Shown: positions 25,530 through 36,753 of the stretch, in pieces
How the letters are laid out: every line of letters starts with the position of its first letter
Position numbering within the stretch: the stretch's first letter is position 1
Translations under genes and position numbers: made by a program
Assembly: GCF_021155775.2 (NCBI RefSeq)
Contig: NC_060236.1
Coordinates: 18,216,519-18,280,518, forward strand
Source of the DNA: Neodiprion pinetum
Taxonomy: Eukaryota > Arthropoda > Insecta > Hymenoptera > Diprionidae
DNA length: 64,000 nt
Direction of reading: 5' to 3'
Notes under the pieces: model-generated
Told to the model about the DNA's origin: nothing
Database searches by the model: none
Seen by the model: only the letters and a program-made list of their open reading frames with translations

Positions 25530-26060
25530 TTTACGTTAAATTTTGTAATTAAATGTTTACTTCGGTTTACTTAAAATATACATTTATATATTTATTCATT
25601 TATTAGGTTTTGTTTTAAGTTTTGGTTATGTTGTATGCATCGTATGTTTCATCGGAAGCTCATGTAATGCGATTCCGATGCTCCTGTTTGATATTCGATA
25701 GTTTAGATAGATTAGATTATCTCTTATTTGCCTCGATTAGATGAGGTTGGGTTAGGTTTCGTTGGTTCGGATTAGGTTAGACCACGGTCCTCCATACAAG
25801 TCTGGCAACGAAGGTAGTGGGGGTGGTTCATTTCACGGCCGGTTATTTATCTCACTTTGTGGCCGCCAGGTCGACGTTGTGATCGAGGGATGGATAATCA
25901 ACGCGTGCGCAGTGCAGCGCCAACGTAATAATAATATTATTATTGGCACATTTTCATCCCTACTATCCCTACCCCACGTACATCCCTAGATAGCAGCGCC
26001 GTGACATGGATATTTCAAAGACTAAAAACCACGGACAGCAAGAGAACCCAGTGTTCAAAA
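25530..26060. other. Upstream flank of phosphatidylserine synthase; no gene
   Basis: This should hold the promoter and 5' UTR of the synthase. A stretch at about 25736-25783 is rich in GGTTAGGTT-like words. A CpG-containing block lies at 25790-25920, next to a short AATAATATTATTATT run. No TATA box is evident. Confidence 0.4.
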
Positions 26061-26066
26061 CGCTTA

Positions 26067-26228
26067 GGTCGGCGTCACATGGTCCGGAATCAATCCGGAA
26101 CGGGACGTCCGGTAGCCAACAGGTGACGATTTTCCGTTCGATCCGACGACGGACCTAACGGAAAATTGTTGATCATTGGCTACCGGACGTTCCGTTCGGG
26201 ATTGATTCCGGACCATGGGACGCGGGCC
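26067..26228. mobile_element. PIF/Harbinger-like MITE with TTA target duplication
   Basis: This 162-bp foldback is flanked on both sides by TTA (26064-26066 and 26229-26231). The ends are GGTCGGCGTCACATGGTCCG and, on the minus strand, GGCCCGCGTCCCATGGTCCG. The arms continue through CGTCCGGTAGCCAA to near the centre, so nearly the whole element is a hairpin. A 3-bp TTA duplication with GG-starting ends fits PIF/Harbinger. It has no coding capacity. Confidence 0.75.
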
Positions 26229-26403
26229 TTACGCAGCGTTTTATATGGTGCGTTCCGAAATAACCGGCACAGCGCTAAAAACTTCCTAAGACAGAGGGAG
26301 ATTTACACCCGTATTCATAGTCTCTCCTTATCTCAAGGATAAAGGACGCCTTGATGAATCGACGTATCGTAACTCGCACACCGGGCTCTGTTCATCTGAG
26401 CGT

Positions 26404-26873
26404 GTGTACACTCGGGGTCAAAGAATCTGAGACGGCTAATTTTTCACTCTAAACGATTAAGTTGGCAACACAAAGAAACCTACAGTGCCATAGTCAGCCA
26501 AGCGCGAAACAAGCTCAATGGGTGCATTCCATTTACTGACTCAAATCGACTTGTGTCGCTATTTCTGGTGTAACCGGCCAATTTGGGCAAAGGAATACAC
26601 CAGAATAGCGACACAAATCGACTTGAGTCAGTAAATGGAAAGCACCCAATCTCAATGAACACAACTTAACCCATGGCCGTCGAATCTAACCTTAGAATAC
26701 CGCGGGGATAATGACTTATTGGATCGACGTGTATTCTAAAGGCTAGATTCGACGGTCGTGGGTTATGTTATGTTTATTGAGGTTGAGTTTGTTTCGCGCT
26801 CGGCTCACTATGGCGCTGTAAATTTCTCTGTATAAAAAATTAGCCGTCTGATTCATTGCCCCCAAGTGTACAT
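26404..26873. mobile_element. Large foldback element with another MITE nested in its left arm
   Basis: The arms run from GTGTACACTCGGGG (left) and, on the minus strand, GTACACTTGGGGGCAA (right). They continue through GACGGCTAATTTTT, GCCATAGTCAGCC or GCCATAGTGAGCC, GCGCGAAACAAGCTCAA or GCGCGAAACAAACTCAA, AACCCATGGCCGTCGAATCT or AACCCACGACCGTCGAATCT, and end at TTAGAATAC around a 30-bp loop (26701-26730). The left arm is interrupted at 26520-26647. The right arm shows the uninterrupted state. Confidence 0.75.
26520..26647. mobile_element. Nested 128-bp foldback MITE
   Basis: It begins GGGTGCATTCCATTTACTGA and its minus-strand right end reads GGGTGCTTTCCATTTACTGA. The arms continue through GACTTGTGTCGCTATTTCTGG. 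It is flanked by AAT on both sides. The intact right arm of the surrounding foldback has a single copy at the equivalent site, so AAT is the probable 3-bp target duplication. Confidence 0.75.
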
Positions 26874-28277
26874 ACATATGTTTACACGGCAGCTGCTATT
26901 TCGGCATTACTATAGCTGACGTAGTAGAACCAAATTTAAAAATGCGTCTATAGAGCGCATTGCACGGAATTAACTATTTCTTCAGTTAACGGTGCTTAGC
27001 TACGATTGCCTTGTTTATTTCTTTCGATTATTGCTTTTATTCTGCACGATTAATCAATGATGCGCTCGTGTGGTTGTAGGTAATTCCATTAATTGAGCAG
27101 ACAACTGACGTATGGAGATATCCAGGCGGTATGCTCGGCTAAGGACAATTATGAGGTCTTCGACGTCGTTGCAATTTATGGCTATTAAATATTGGAAAGC
27201 GGGACCTGTGACTTTTGGTTGCGCCACTTAGCGAAAGTCATTTTAACTTGACTACCGCGCATAAATTCTCACTCGCTATGCAGTTATTCGATGTATGATA
27301 AGTAATGTAATAGCACCAGGATGTGGCGAAATTAGTGAAATTGAAGATTCGTTGCACGACTTTTGTTCGTGGCGAGTTTTAGATTTTGTCAGGTACACAC
27401 GTCGTATTTTGAGTTCAGAATAACTGTCTCATTCGGAGTTCGTTTGCGGCACGGCTCTCACTAATTGGTATGGTGCCGGAAATATTGGGAATTGAAAACT
27501 TTTTTTTGTAGAAATTTCGGACCACTGGACTGAGGGGTAGGTTGACGGACAAAGCTGCTGCCACCGGAATGTTACGGGGTAGAATCCGTAGACTTCGAGG
27601 AGTGGCAACTGAAACCTACTCTACACCCAGCCAAGGCTATTTTAGGGTTCATACTCATCGATTATGCACTAACGTGCCACTACTCTCAATGCAGGAAGTG
27701 ACTGAAGAGATGGTTTAAATGGTATAGTTGGTTTATTATGAATGATTCAGTAATTTATTTATAACAGTGGTCGGGATATAAGAGGCGGTCTGAGGAAAGG
27801 GCTTCAATTAGTTTTTGAGAGATGTTAATTATAAGTAACTCGTGCGAAAGCTAGGATTTGAAGAGTTTACAGGAATGTAGAAGGATATCTACTTGCGAGA
27901 GATGAACCTGCTGACTCGGCAAAGATAAGGGGAGTTAGGGGATGCAGGGCTTAAAGTGACTGTAAGACTGACAATGAGGAAAAGGAATATGAAGCCTGGA
28001 AGACGTAACACCTACTTCAATTTCTTAAAGTACAAAAAAAGAATCCTTCATCAAATTTTTTGAACCAACAAATTAAAAACAATAGCTTCTACATATCTGA
28101 TACTTAACAAGTAAGTTATATTGGTAAACATGCAATGTAAAATAATCACCGTGCATTGTTACCTGTACATCGGTGATGTTTTTATACTAGACTCCTGTGA
28201 ATTCAAATTTTTTTCGTATATTGACCTCGTCTGTTACATCGAAATTGTATTAAAATTAAAAGAAATTACAAGTTATG
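26874..28277. other. Spacer with one weak plus-strand ORF
   Basis: Mostly unstructured sequence. The one candidate is a plus-strand frame entered by an acceptor at about 27503-27508 (T run then GTAG), listed separately at 27569-27718. No other gene, RNA gene or repeat is recognised. Confidence 0.45.
27569..27718 (+). CDS. Possible 49-codon ORF with a mitochondrial-type presequence
   Basis: The ATG follows a GCCACCGGA context and opens MLRGRIRRLRGVATETYS, Arg-rich with hydroxylated residues like a mitochondrial targeting peptide. The frame stays open upstream to a T-rich acceptor near 27508 and stops at 27716-27718. It could be the first coding exon of a plus-strand gene whose remaining exons I cannot place, a tiny protein, or chance. 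A second unexplained plus-strand frame, 29071-29235, starts after a good acceptor and is also open. No homology is recognised. Confidence 0.25.
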   Translation: MLRGRIRRLRGVATETYSTPSQGYFRVHTHRLCTNVPLLSMQEVTEEMV

Positions 28278-29422
28278 TCAATGATGTGTCCGAGTTAACA
28301 TTTTTGCGTATTCACCTCGCTCTATCCAACCTGATTCATCAATCGGATCGGTTACTGTTTTTTCGTTATCACCCCAAGAAAAGTAATATGCTGCAACAAA
28401 CACCCAGGCTCCCGTCCATATAATCTAGAACGTGTAAGCTAGAGTTGAGATTAATGGCATTTTCTGATAGAATCAATCAATTCTACAGTCAACAATCTGA
28501 TCAATTATATTTCTCTGGGTGGTTATGATTTTGCTAACTACGAAATAACCTAGTTATATACGAATCGCACTCTTCGCGTACTAAAAACATATATATTTTT
28601 AATGTAATTGCCCCTAGTAGCATTCTGAGGTAAGTCTGCTTATAGGGTGCAACTGCAGACACGATTTATCTACTGCCACATTTGACCGCAGGTCTTGTCA
28701 AAATCTTGCATAAGTCTATTGCCAGGTGGCAAAAACTTACTGTCAAGCAAGATTCTGTATTAACTATGTAGAAAGACTTCGCACAGACTCATCTCAAATT
28801 TTTGCTACTAATGGCAATGCTACTACGGTGGTTATATCATTGACTGTAAAATTGGGTGGTTCTTTTAGAAAATACTATTTATATAAATTTATATACATGT
28901 ATATATATATGTTCATACTTTTATCATTGTTTCAGTTTGGACCTCATCGGTGATCATGACTGGAAATTTCAGTAGATGTGATGAGTGTGAAATTAAATAA
29001 TCAAAGCTACACGTACGTACATTACACGATGTCACATCAAATGATGTATATTATTTCCCGTAAATTTCAGAATTCTTCACGTTGACAAAATTAACAAATG
29101 AAGCGGTTGTTGATTGGCAGCTTAAACACCTAATTGATGCGAGAGAACAGTGGAGCGAACCTAGTCGCAGAATAATACCGTCGCTGCCGCGCATTGGGAA
29201 CAAAGATTTTTGTAGTTGGGGATGGACGATTTGCTAATAAATAATTTTACCCTTCCGTGATATTACTATCGATGATCTGAAGGATCGGTTATTACCTATA
29301 GGTATAATTGGTATATACAAATCCGAAAATCCTGAAATTTTCGGACTATGAAAGTGTAGTCCCTGCATTCCACGGAGGACCGACGGATAACTGAGTGACA
29401 GAACGAATCGGTTCTGCAACAT
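28278..29422 (-). CDS. Small putative mitochondrial single-pass membrane protein, three exons
   Basis: Minus-strand exons are 29422-29251, 28959-28919 and 28424-28278. The donors are GTAAAATT and GTATGAAC and the acceptors TTTCCAG and TTCTAG. Phases agree across both joins, giving 119 residues. The N-terminus (MLQNRFVLSLSYPSVLRG, later NNRSFRSSIVISRK) has Arg and hydroxyl residues but no acidic ones, like a mitochondrial presequence. The last exon carries a membrane span (IIWTGAWVFVAAYYFSW) and an acidic tail, DPIDESGWIERGEY, ending RTHH. I do not recognise the family; the size and plan resemble accessory subunits of respiratory complexes, which is only a guess. A noncoding first exon may end at a donor near 29533 (CTATCTG then GTAAGG). 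Confidence 0.65.
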
Positions 29423-29539
29423 ATAGTATGGACTACACGATACCCAATTGAAGCCAATCGTTATCTTTTTCGAAGACTCTTTTTGGTTACTTTTTTCACC
29501 GCTCACATAATGTCAGGGACGCCTTACCAGATAGTGAAT

Positions 29540-30180
29540 CCTGCCCACACAACCTTATAACGACATCGTTAAATTGGAATCTAAATAATTTATACATTCT
29601 CTATTTACGAGAACATTTTTTAATGAGAATATTTGAAAGAACATTTTCATTATCATGGTGTACACGTATTTCATCTGCAACGCAAGATCAGATAAGTCAC
29701 AAGGTTTATCATTCTATCGATGAGTAATATTGTGTGATTATAATTAGCCTCGGATGTGCTACGCATTCAAAAACTTGTGTGAATTTTATGTTAATTCGAG
29801 ATTATAAATTACGCTCAGACATGACTAAACGACAATACTGGCTAGACATTATTGGGAAATTAAAAGCAGTTCCAGGAAAAGGAGCAACCTTTATTTTAAA
29901 CCATTGTAGTAATATTTCATAAATGTTTCGCACATAAGCCCTTGCGATTGTTCATCCACCTTCCAAAAATATTCTTGAGTGCCAAGTCATGAAATGTGTT
30001 TCAAAAAAATCTAAAGATTGAAAAGCAATTCGTTGCGGTATTCAGTACCATTCTGAAAAATATTAACAGTAGATTCGAATTATAATGAGATAATTTGTCA
30101 AGCCCGGGAAGCTGAAATATCTTATTACACTAATTACAACTAAAATGCATAAAATCTATATTTGAGGCATTTTGATTTAG
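29540..30180. other. Intergenic DNA, nothing recognised
   Basis: AT-rich spacer upstream of the small mitochondrial-type gene. The open frame at 29734-29922 shows no domain or splice support. Confidence 0.5.
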
Positions 30181-30198
30181 AGGTACACTGCGCGGTCC

Positions 30199-30471
30199 GT
30201 GCATCGAGCCGAAGCCCTAATTAAAAAGAGAAAGCAACAGCGGGAGCCGATCTCTGTGTTTTGTACGGTAGAAAGAGTAGGGAGCAGCCCCAAGGCTGGA
30301 AAAACAGTAAGGCAAGCCGGGAGGTATAATTGTGGCCGTGTTCATAAATTGACTGCCAGTACTAAAAATTCCCTAGGACAGAGTGCCACTAGGCCAAGCA
30401 GCAAACAAAAAAGAATCTGCGGAGCGCGGCCAGCATTGCAAACGATGCTCATCCGATACCGTAGGTCGTAA
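30199..30471 (+). pseudogene. Possible decayed retroelement gag (zinc-knuckle) fragment
   Basis: A GC-richer block has an open frame that includes YNCGRVHKLTAST, then further Cys and Lys/Arg residues in shifted frames (CKRCSSDT). CGRVH after a Tyr-Asn recalls the zinc-knuckle end of some Gypsy or BEL/Pao Gag proteins. No protease, reverse transcriptase or LTR is visible, and the frames are broken. It could equally be unrelated sequence. Confidence 0.2.
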
Positions 30472-30526
30472 ACTTTCTAGGGATATCGAACGTGTCAGAA
30501 TAGATCAGTGGTTAGAATCTATCTTG

Positions 30527-30792
30527 AGCTGCTTTTTCATGCGCAGCAAACAGCTGGATGCAGCAGCAGCCAAAATACTCTGATTGGTGAAGGATTCTGA
30601 TGTTTTCTTCAGCATCTTGCTGTGCATAAAAATTGCTGTACGGAGTAGAAATGAACCTACTTTCTACAGCAGTTGGCTTTGCTGCATACATCAGAAGCAC
30701 CCCGCCACACCTGCCGCGTACGTAGCAAACAGCTTATAAGAGCATGTAGCTGTTGGTGCATCCAGCTGTTTGTTGCACGTGAAAAAGCAGCT
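30527..30792. mobile_element. Foldback MITE with about 45-bp inverted repeats
   Basis: The left end is AGCTGCTTTTTCATGCGCAG followed by CAAACAGCTGGATGCA. The right end on the minus strand is AGCTGCTTTTTCACGTGCAA followed by CAAACAGCTGGATGCA. The arms are close to identical over 40 bp. A smaller inverted pair (GCTGTA-GGAGTAGAAA against TTTCTACAGC) lies inside. A clear target duplication was not found. It has no coding capacity. Confidence 0.7.
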
Positions 30793-31800
30793 AATATAAA
30801 CATATTATCTGTAATCTTTTCCCTGTCTGTCCCATTGACGCAGCGCCAAGCATATATCCCAACTTCAAAATACTGCTAATCGACATAAACCACCTTTGCA
30901 TCTTGATAAGGTGTTGACAGTTTAAATTCACCCAGATTGAAGTTAGTCACTAAAAATTGAAACATAAATCACTAGTTCGCAATTTCAAAATTATTATGAA
31001 GGACTTGAGTAAAAATGAAGTCACGTTTTGCTTTTTATACGGTTTATAGAGTTCCAGATAATTCTAACGTTGGAGATTTTCGTAAACGTGCATCGTTATA
31101 ATATTTCTTCACGGATTTCAACCTCATGAAATTCCGGGCTTATACATTTTTTCTGAATCATAAGGATTTGTTCAAACCAAGTTTAATCTACGCAGCAGTG
31201 CATGCAGCGACAACTACAAAAACATTACGTAACTTTCCATGCGTATGTTTTAATACGTGTGTTTCAAAATCTAATATTAATAAAAAAAAAAACACGGTAA
31301 TGTTATCATATCATATTTCAAACCGAGCTAACTTATTCTCTAAACAGTTGAAATAATAAAATGAGAGGTCATACTGTGAAATACTAGCGCACTGCAATTA
31401 ATGCACATAAATAACTAAAATAATGACGATAAATAAAAAAGTATATGCAACCTATAAAATGGAGAGCAGAGTTGTTAAAAACAGTTTATTACACAAAGAA
31501 TATATGACAATATTATGGACCTTCGTTACTAAGCAAAATTTTTTTTTACTTCTGCAAGAAAATTTTGTCGACCTAAGTAAAGTCGATTCTGACCCCCTAG
31601 TTTTAGTAGGTCAGAAATAAGGATGAGGTACTAGCCCTGTACTAGCATCTAACCAATTGCAGCAGAGCATCGAACACATGTGGTGTGTGTTATTCAATCA
31701 GCGTAAGCTAGACGCTATTACTACCAACCTTACTTCGGACCTTAATGCTAAAATGAGGGGGTGACGAACCGACTTCACTCGGGTGTACATAACATAAATA

Positions 31801-33247
31801 GACTAAAACTTTCAGATAGATTTCGGACAGGAAATCTATCCGATTTAATCTGCATTGTATCCGAATCGCGATCTCCATCCAAACACGTCCGAAGTCATAC
31901 GAAATAAGGACGAAATTGATCTAAAACAAAATCCGCCTCAGTCCGAAGTTCGTCTACATAGAAAGTTGAATCAGAAATCTGTCCGAATAAGTCCGGGATT
32001 TGTACGAATCTCAAAGTTAAAAATCAATTTCGTCAAAATCAGTTTAAACCAGAATTTTTTTTACCATTCTCTATATTTTCAACTTTCAAAAATGAAGACC
32101 AGTTTTACGGAAAAATTGTTTATGCCTTATCCAGGGTCTCAATCATTATATCCTTTCTCGCAGGTAGTGTAACATTTCAAGTTTAGTATATATGTAGCAT
32201 TCCATGCCTACTCAACTGCTTTTTACAAACAAATTTACTAAACATCTAAGTTAAGTTTTCAACAATTGAAGGTTATAAAAACCAACCGACGCTCCCAATA
32301 TTTGATATTCAAAGGCTAAAACTATGATGGGTACTCAAAAATTCCATTGCGTTATTCCAAACACAGATGGGTCTCTCACGATGAGAGTGACTTCTATCTC
32401 AAACGAGAATCGCTCGTGTAAAATATTTAAACGACAACAAAAGTAAAATAAAAATATTCAAGAATAAGAATGCTGGTCCTAATATAGACATATTATTTCC
32501 ACGATTTCCGAACACCTCCGTTTCTAATTTCTTATTGATATTTTATTTTATTAGACATTGAAAATCATACTTAATCGTACTAAGTTATATTACATTAAGT
32601 TTTTTTTATGAAAAATAAAATTTCGATACCTTTAAAAAATTCTGAAAAAATAGAATGATTCAATATTTGAGAAGAAGGCTCAATATTTGTGCAATGGAAA
32701 GTAGTTTTTTTGAGAATGTAAAAAGAAATCGAAGGATACCAACAATCTTCAAAATCAGATTATAATATATAAACTGAAAAAAATTTCGTAAATAATTTTT
32801 TGATATGTATTTGCATGAAATTTATTAAAAATTCATTAATAAACACACAAATTGAAAAAAAATCAAATTGACGCATTTTTTAAAAAGTTATGAGCATTAA
32901 AAAAAAACGTCTGAAACTTTGAATAATTCATATCTCGCGAACGGCTGGACAAAAAAAAATGAAAAAAATCATTGAACTTGTGATCAAATCCAAATTTTAG
33001 CTTTGCCGGACCGCAAAAATTCTGGACTTGGCCGGTTTCATTCCGTATTCTGCAGTTTCGTCAGACCGCATTCATTTCAGATTTCGATTGAGATGCATAC
33101 TTCGTACAAGGTTCGAACATCACCGGACATAAATCGAGTCACATAAACCGGACAATGAAACGGACAATTTTGGATTGATTCCGGAGTTCAGACGAATTCG
33201 GGACTAATTCTGGAATTCACAGTCTTTCCAAAATTTTTAGCAATGGA
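31801..33247. repeat. Repeat element of TCCGAA-word type, left copy
   Basis: It opens near CTAAAACTTTCAGATAGATTTC and closes with CCAAAATTTTTAGCAATGG, so the two ends are inverted relatives (TTGCTAAAAATTT). The body is built of degenerate words such as TCCGAAATTTGTACGAAT and CCGGAATTAATC. Two blocks (31801-32190 and 32970-33247) match the right copy at 35903-36753 in inverted orientation. The 780 bp between them have no counterpart there. It has no coding capacity and is likely a non-autonomous element. Confidence 0.65.
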
Positions 33248-33259
33248 TCCGTTTGTTAA

Positions 33260-34158
33260 ACTTTTTACCACCCACCAGCGTTTTCGAGAGAATAAAATTT
33301 TTTGCATTAGTGTTCATTGGGCGCAATCCGTAGCTCAAAAGATTTAAAAGTTCAAGCGTCGGCTTGAAAGTAAATTTTACGTAAATTTCATCTCAAAATG
33401 CTTCTCATGGATGAACTATTAACTTTTCAACAAAAATTCAAAAGACACATTTGTAGAGAATTTAATCCACTACAAAATAGTTCCAGAACAAATTTCATAT
33501 AATCAAATGCGGTTAAGTGCTAACAATTGGAAAAAAACGAATTGTTTCCTACGTAATTTAAATACGGAAACTTGAAATTCAGGTAGCGAGCTTTTAAAAT
33601 TGAATTTGAGAGAAATCCTTCGACGAGGATTCTTTTTTTGCTGTGTACAAGTTTATCAGGTAGGCGCATAAAAAATTCAGCTTCTGCACCAAATACCCTG
33701 AAAAGTATACTTATCATGCTCAAATTAGTATTTCTTTTCGTTCCGTGCACAATGTGTCCTGAACTATAAGAAATACGATAAAAATGGAGATCTGGCCGAA
33801 CTCTGCTCCCACACCATGGCCGTTACCGTTTACTTAAATACATTTATCACAACTTGACTGTACGGAATAAAATCAGCATCGAGTTGTTACACCTTTAAAA
33901 TGCGCAGACCTATTGAGTCTCATTACCGAGGAACCAAACGTCCTTGATCGCTTCCTCGTTTTTATATCCATTTCGCTCTTTTGTTGTTGTGGTATTTCCC
34001 TAGCTTTATTGATCTTGATATGTATAATCTATCGTATAAGACATATCTATATACATTGAGACACCTTATAACAAACAAGGAATCGTGCGTCTTCGGAAAG
34101 AATTGCAACACCTGAACAAGCAGTGAATAGGCACTCCGTCATCATGCACAATTCATTA
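33260..34158. other. Spacer 3' of the secreted-protein gene
   Basis: AT-rich, with no gene recognised. The part nearest 34158 should be the 3' UTR of the gene on the minus strand. A candidate AATAAA lies at 34005-34010 on that strand. Confidence 0.5.
34005..34010 (-). terminator. Candidate poly(A) signal AATAAA for the secreted-protein gene
   Basis: AATAAA on the minus strand, about 150 nt beyond the stop codon at 34159. Position and sequence are typical, but the hexamer is common in AT-rich DNA. Confidence 0.4.
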
Positions 34159-34944
34159 TCATCTCATTTTCGCTAAATTTACAGTGTACCGCGTCGTCAT
34201 AATCTTGGTGTACGTATATCGAAGCATCTCCTCGGCGGCAAATGTGGCCTTTTTACGTTCATTGCTAATCGTGAAGCGATTCTCCTTGCATCGTTTCTTG
34301 TTGATACTTGACCCCAGGCAGAGATATGAAATTGCATCGAAGATGTAGTCGATTTCGGATATAATGGCGAGCAGCGCTTTGTCGTAAGTGAAATTGATCG
34401 AATAGAAACCTTCATCTTCATCGTCGGTTGGTGAATTGCCGGTACAATTTTTCGGCAGGTTCATTTTAATTCCGGTAAAAATATTACGGAACACTTTGAT
34501 CGTTTCGTAAGTAGCTTTCTCAGCTTCAAGTTCGACGGTGTATTTTGATCCGGGATCCATGAAATGGAAATATCGGAACGGGGTGAAAAAGCTATTGGTC
34601 AAATTGACCCCTGTGGTAATAGTCGCCTCCTCGATTGTTTCGACGTCGTAATCGGTGACGCAATCCGTTCTACCAATCAACGAAATACCGGCGTTGACGC
34701 CATTCACCGTTCTCTCCAATGCCGAATATGCATCGCATCGGGAATTCTCAATCAATTCTACCGAGTCTCCCTGAAGAGCGATCAGAATGGAATCCAATAT
34801 GGCGTCGACCGCGTTTTTGAATATGTAAAATTCACGGGCTTTTGTTGAATCACTCGTGCAAGAATTTTCGCTTACAATTTTTCCGTCACTTCCTAGCACG
34901 GATAATGCAAGTGTAGCGACTGCAGCTCCGAACGCGACTAACAT
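34159..34944 (-). CDS. Intronless secreted glycoprotein of unknown function
   Basis: The frame encodes 261 residues from the ATG at 34944. An earlier ATG at 34989 exists, but the TATA box at 35001-35011 would start transcription near 34975, so the later ATG is preferred. MLVAFGAAVATLALSVLGS is a signal peptide. The mature protein has six Cys (SCTSD, RCDAY, DCVTD, NCTGN, CLGSS, RCKEN), three N-glycosylation sites (NLTN, NCTG, NFTY) and largely helical, Ala/Ile/Glu-rich character. There is no membrane anchor or known domain. Six conserved-looking Cys and secretion suggest an extracellular or salivary/venom-type small protein, but no family is recognised. It lies between two inverted repeat copies. 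Confidence 0.7.
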   Translation of the reverse strand: MLVAFGAAVATLALSVLGSDGKIVSENSCTSDSTKAREFYIFKNAVDAILDSILIALQGDSVELIENSRCDAYSALERTVNGVNAGISLIGRTDCVTDYDVETIEEATITTGVNLTNSFFTPFRYFHFMDPGSKYTVELEAEKATYETIKVFRNIFTGIKMNLPKNCTGNSPTDDEDEGFYSINFTYDKALLAIISEIDYIFDAISYLCLGSSINKKRCKENRFTISNERKKATFAAEEMLRYTYTKIMTTRYTVNLAKMR

Positions 34945-35000
34945 CTTGTACTTGACTACCGTTTCATTGGAACACACTGCAGGATACAAACATTCGCACC

Positions 35001-35011
35001 TATTTTATATA
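35001..35011 (-). promoter_or_regulatory. TATA box of the secreted-protein gene
   Basis: TATATAAAATA on the minus strand, about 57 nt upstream of the chosen ATG (34944). This places the transcription start near 34972-34980, with a 30-nt leader. It is the clearest core promoter in the window and fits a strongly or tissue-specifically expressed small gene. Confidence 0.6.
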
Positions 35012-35902
35012 CACACGGTATATTTTTTTACACAATATGGGTGTGTATATGCACAGATGCGAGTAGTGGCGTATCGTTTTTACGGCAAAAAATCGATGAC
35101 ATTTTTGCGAAAAATAGTCTGATATAGACATCTGTGTAAACAAATTCAAACATGACATGTTTTTATCCCCGCAATTAAGTCGTCGTAAATGTTGCAAAAC
35201 TTAATTCTTATTAAAGCTTCTCAATTTTTCGTAGTTCGGATATTGTATGCAGACGCTCTCGTAAATTGGCTGTGATACACTTGTCCTGATCGTAAAAGAG
35301 GAAAAGATTGTGTAAACTTATCGTCCATACATGTTCGGTTCACGTTTTCGAAAACTCGTTACTTCATTTTCAAAGTTTATAATCGTAAACGATGAGTGTG
35401 TGGAGAAATTCGAATTATGGAAACAGGGAAACGAACAAAAATTAATGCTTTACTTATACTTCGTTACATGCTTGAAAATTCATTTTTTAACAATACTCGG
35501 AGCGATTTTTAGAACTTTTGAAAAGTCTCGAAAACTTTTATCATTTCTCATTGTATTTAAATAATTTTCATGTAATTTAAACGCTTATAGAGATTTTGTA
35601 AATTTATTATAGTTTCCAGGTACTGGCACAAAGTTGAACAAAAATCTCAGGAGAATGACATTTTTTCGAATGCTTCAAAACCTTCAAAATATTTATCGAA
35701 ATTTTCCTTCAACATTACGAAGAGAATTAATAAGTAGTCCTGTTCATAACTATAGCAAAAGAGAGGCAAATGAGGTCTTTCAGTAAAATATAAAATTCAA
35801 GAAATGTCAAATTTACTCTAAAAACAGTGAAAACCATTGTGTGCAGACTGAAATCTGCTACATTGATAAGAAAAAATATAGTTAACATGGGTATCTCTGC
35901 TG

Positions 35903-36753
35903 AAAATTGCGGGTAGATTGCAGATTGCGTGATTTGTCCGCAATTCGTCTGAATTCCAGATTCCGGAATTAATCTAAAATTGTCCGTTTCGTTCTCCGAT
36001 TTATGTCACTCGATTTGTGTCCGGTGATGTCCAAAATTTGTACGAAATACATCTCAATCGAAATCCGAAATGTATGCGGTCTGACGAGACTGCAGAATAC
36101 GGAATGAATCCTGCCAAGTCCGAAATTTTTGCAGTCCAACGAAGCTAAAGTTTGGATTTGATCCGGTGAAGTCCGAAATTTGAGCGGTCTGACGGATTTG
36201 TAAAATCCGAATTTGATGAGATCAAGTCGGGAATTATAAAGATACTAAACTTGAAATATAACACCACCTACGAGAAGGGACATCATGGTTAAGACTCTGA
36301 ATAACTCATTAAAAAACAATTTTTCCGTAAAACTGCATTTGGAAAATGAACTTCAGTTTTGAAAATTAAAAATATAGAGAATGGTAAATTTTTCCCGGTT
36401 TAAATTGACTTTCACGAAATAGATTTGTAACTCTGAGATTAGTACAAATTTCGGACTTGATCGGACGGATTCCTGATCCAACATTCAATGCGAACGAATT
36501 TCCGGTCCACTTAGACTCGAAATAATTTCAGGTTCAGAGATTCGTATAAATTCTGGACCTAATCGGACGGATTTCCGATTCAGCCTCCAATGCAGACAAA
36601 CTTCGGATGGAGGCGGACTTATTTCGGGTTAATTTGGTGCTTATTTCGTACGACTTCGGACAGTGTTCGAACGGAGATTGCGATTCGGATAGAATGCGGA
36701 TTAAATCGGATAAATTTCCTGTCTGAAATCCATCCGAAATTTTTAGCAAGGTA
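35903..36753. repeat. Repeat element of TCCGAA-word type, right (inverted) copy
   Basis: Inverted relative of 31801-33247. Its right end AAATTTTTAGCAAG is the inverted counterpart of the start of the left copy, and its left end CTGAAAATTGCGGG corresponds to the other end. Shared blocks include the CGATTTATGTCACTCGATTT / AAATCGAGTCACATAAACCG region and CATTCTATATTTTC-like words. It lacks about 780 bp present in the left copy. Confidence 0.65.

Noticed and set aside
25736..25783. Telomere-like TTAGG repeat
   Set aside because: Only scattered GGTTAGGTT words, not a tandem TTAGG array.
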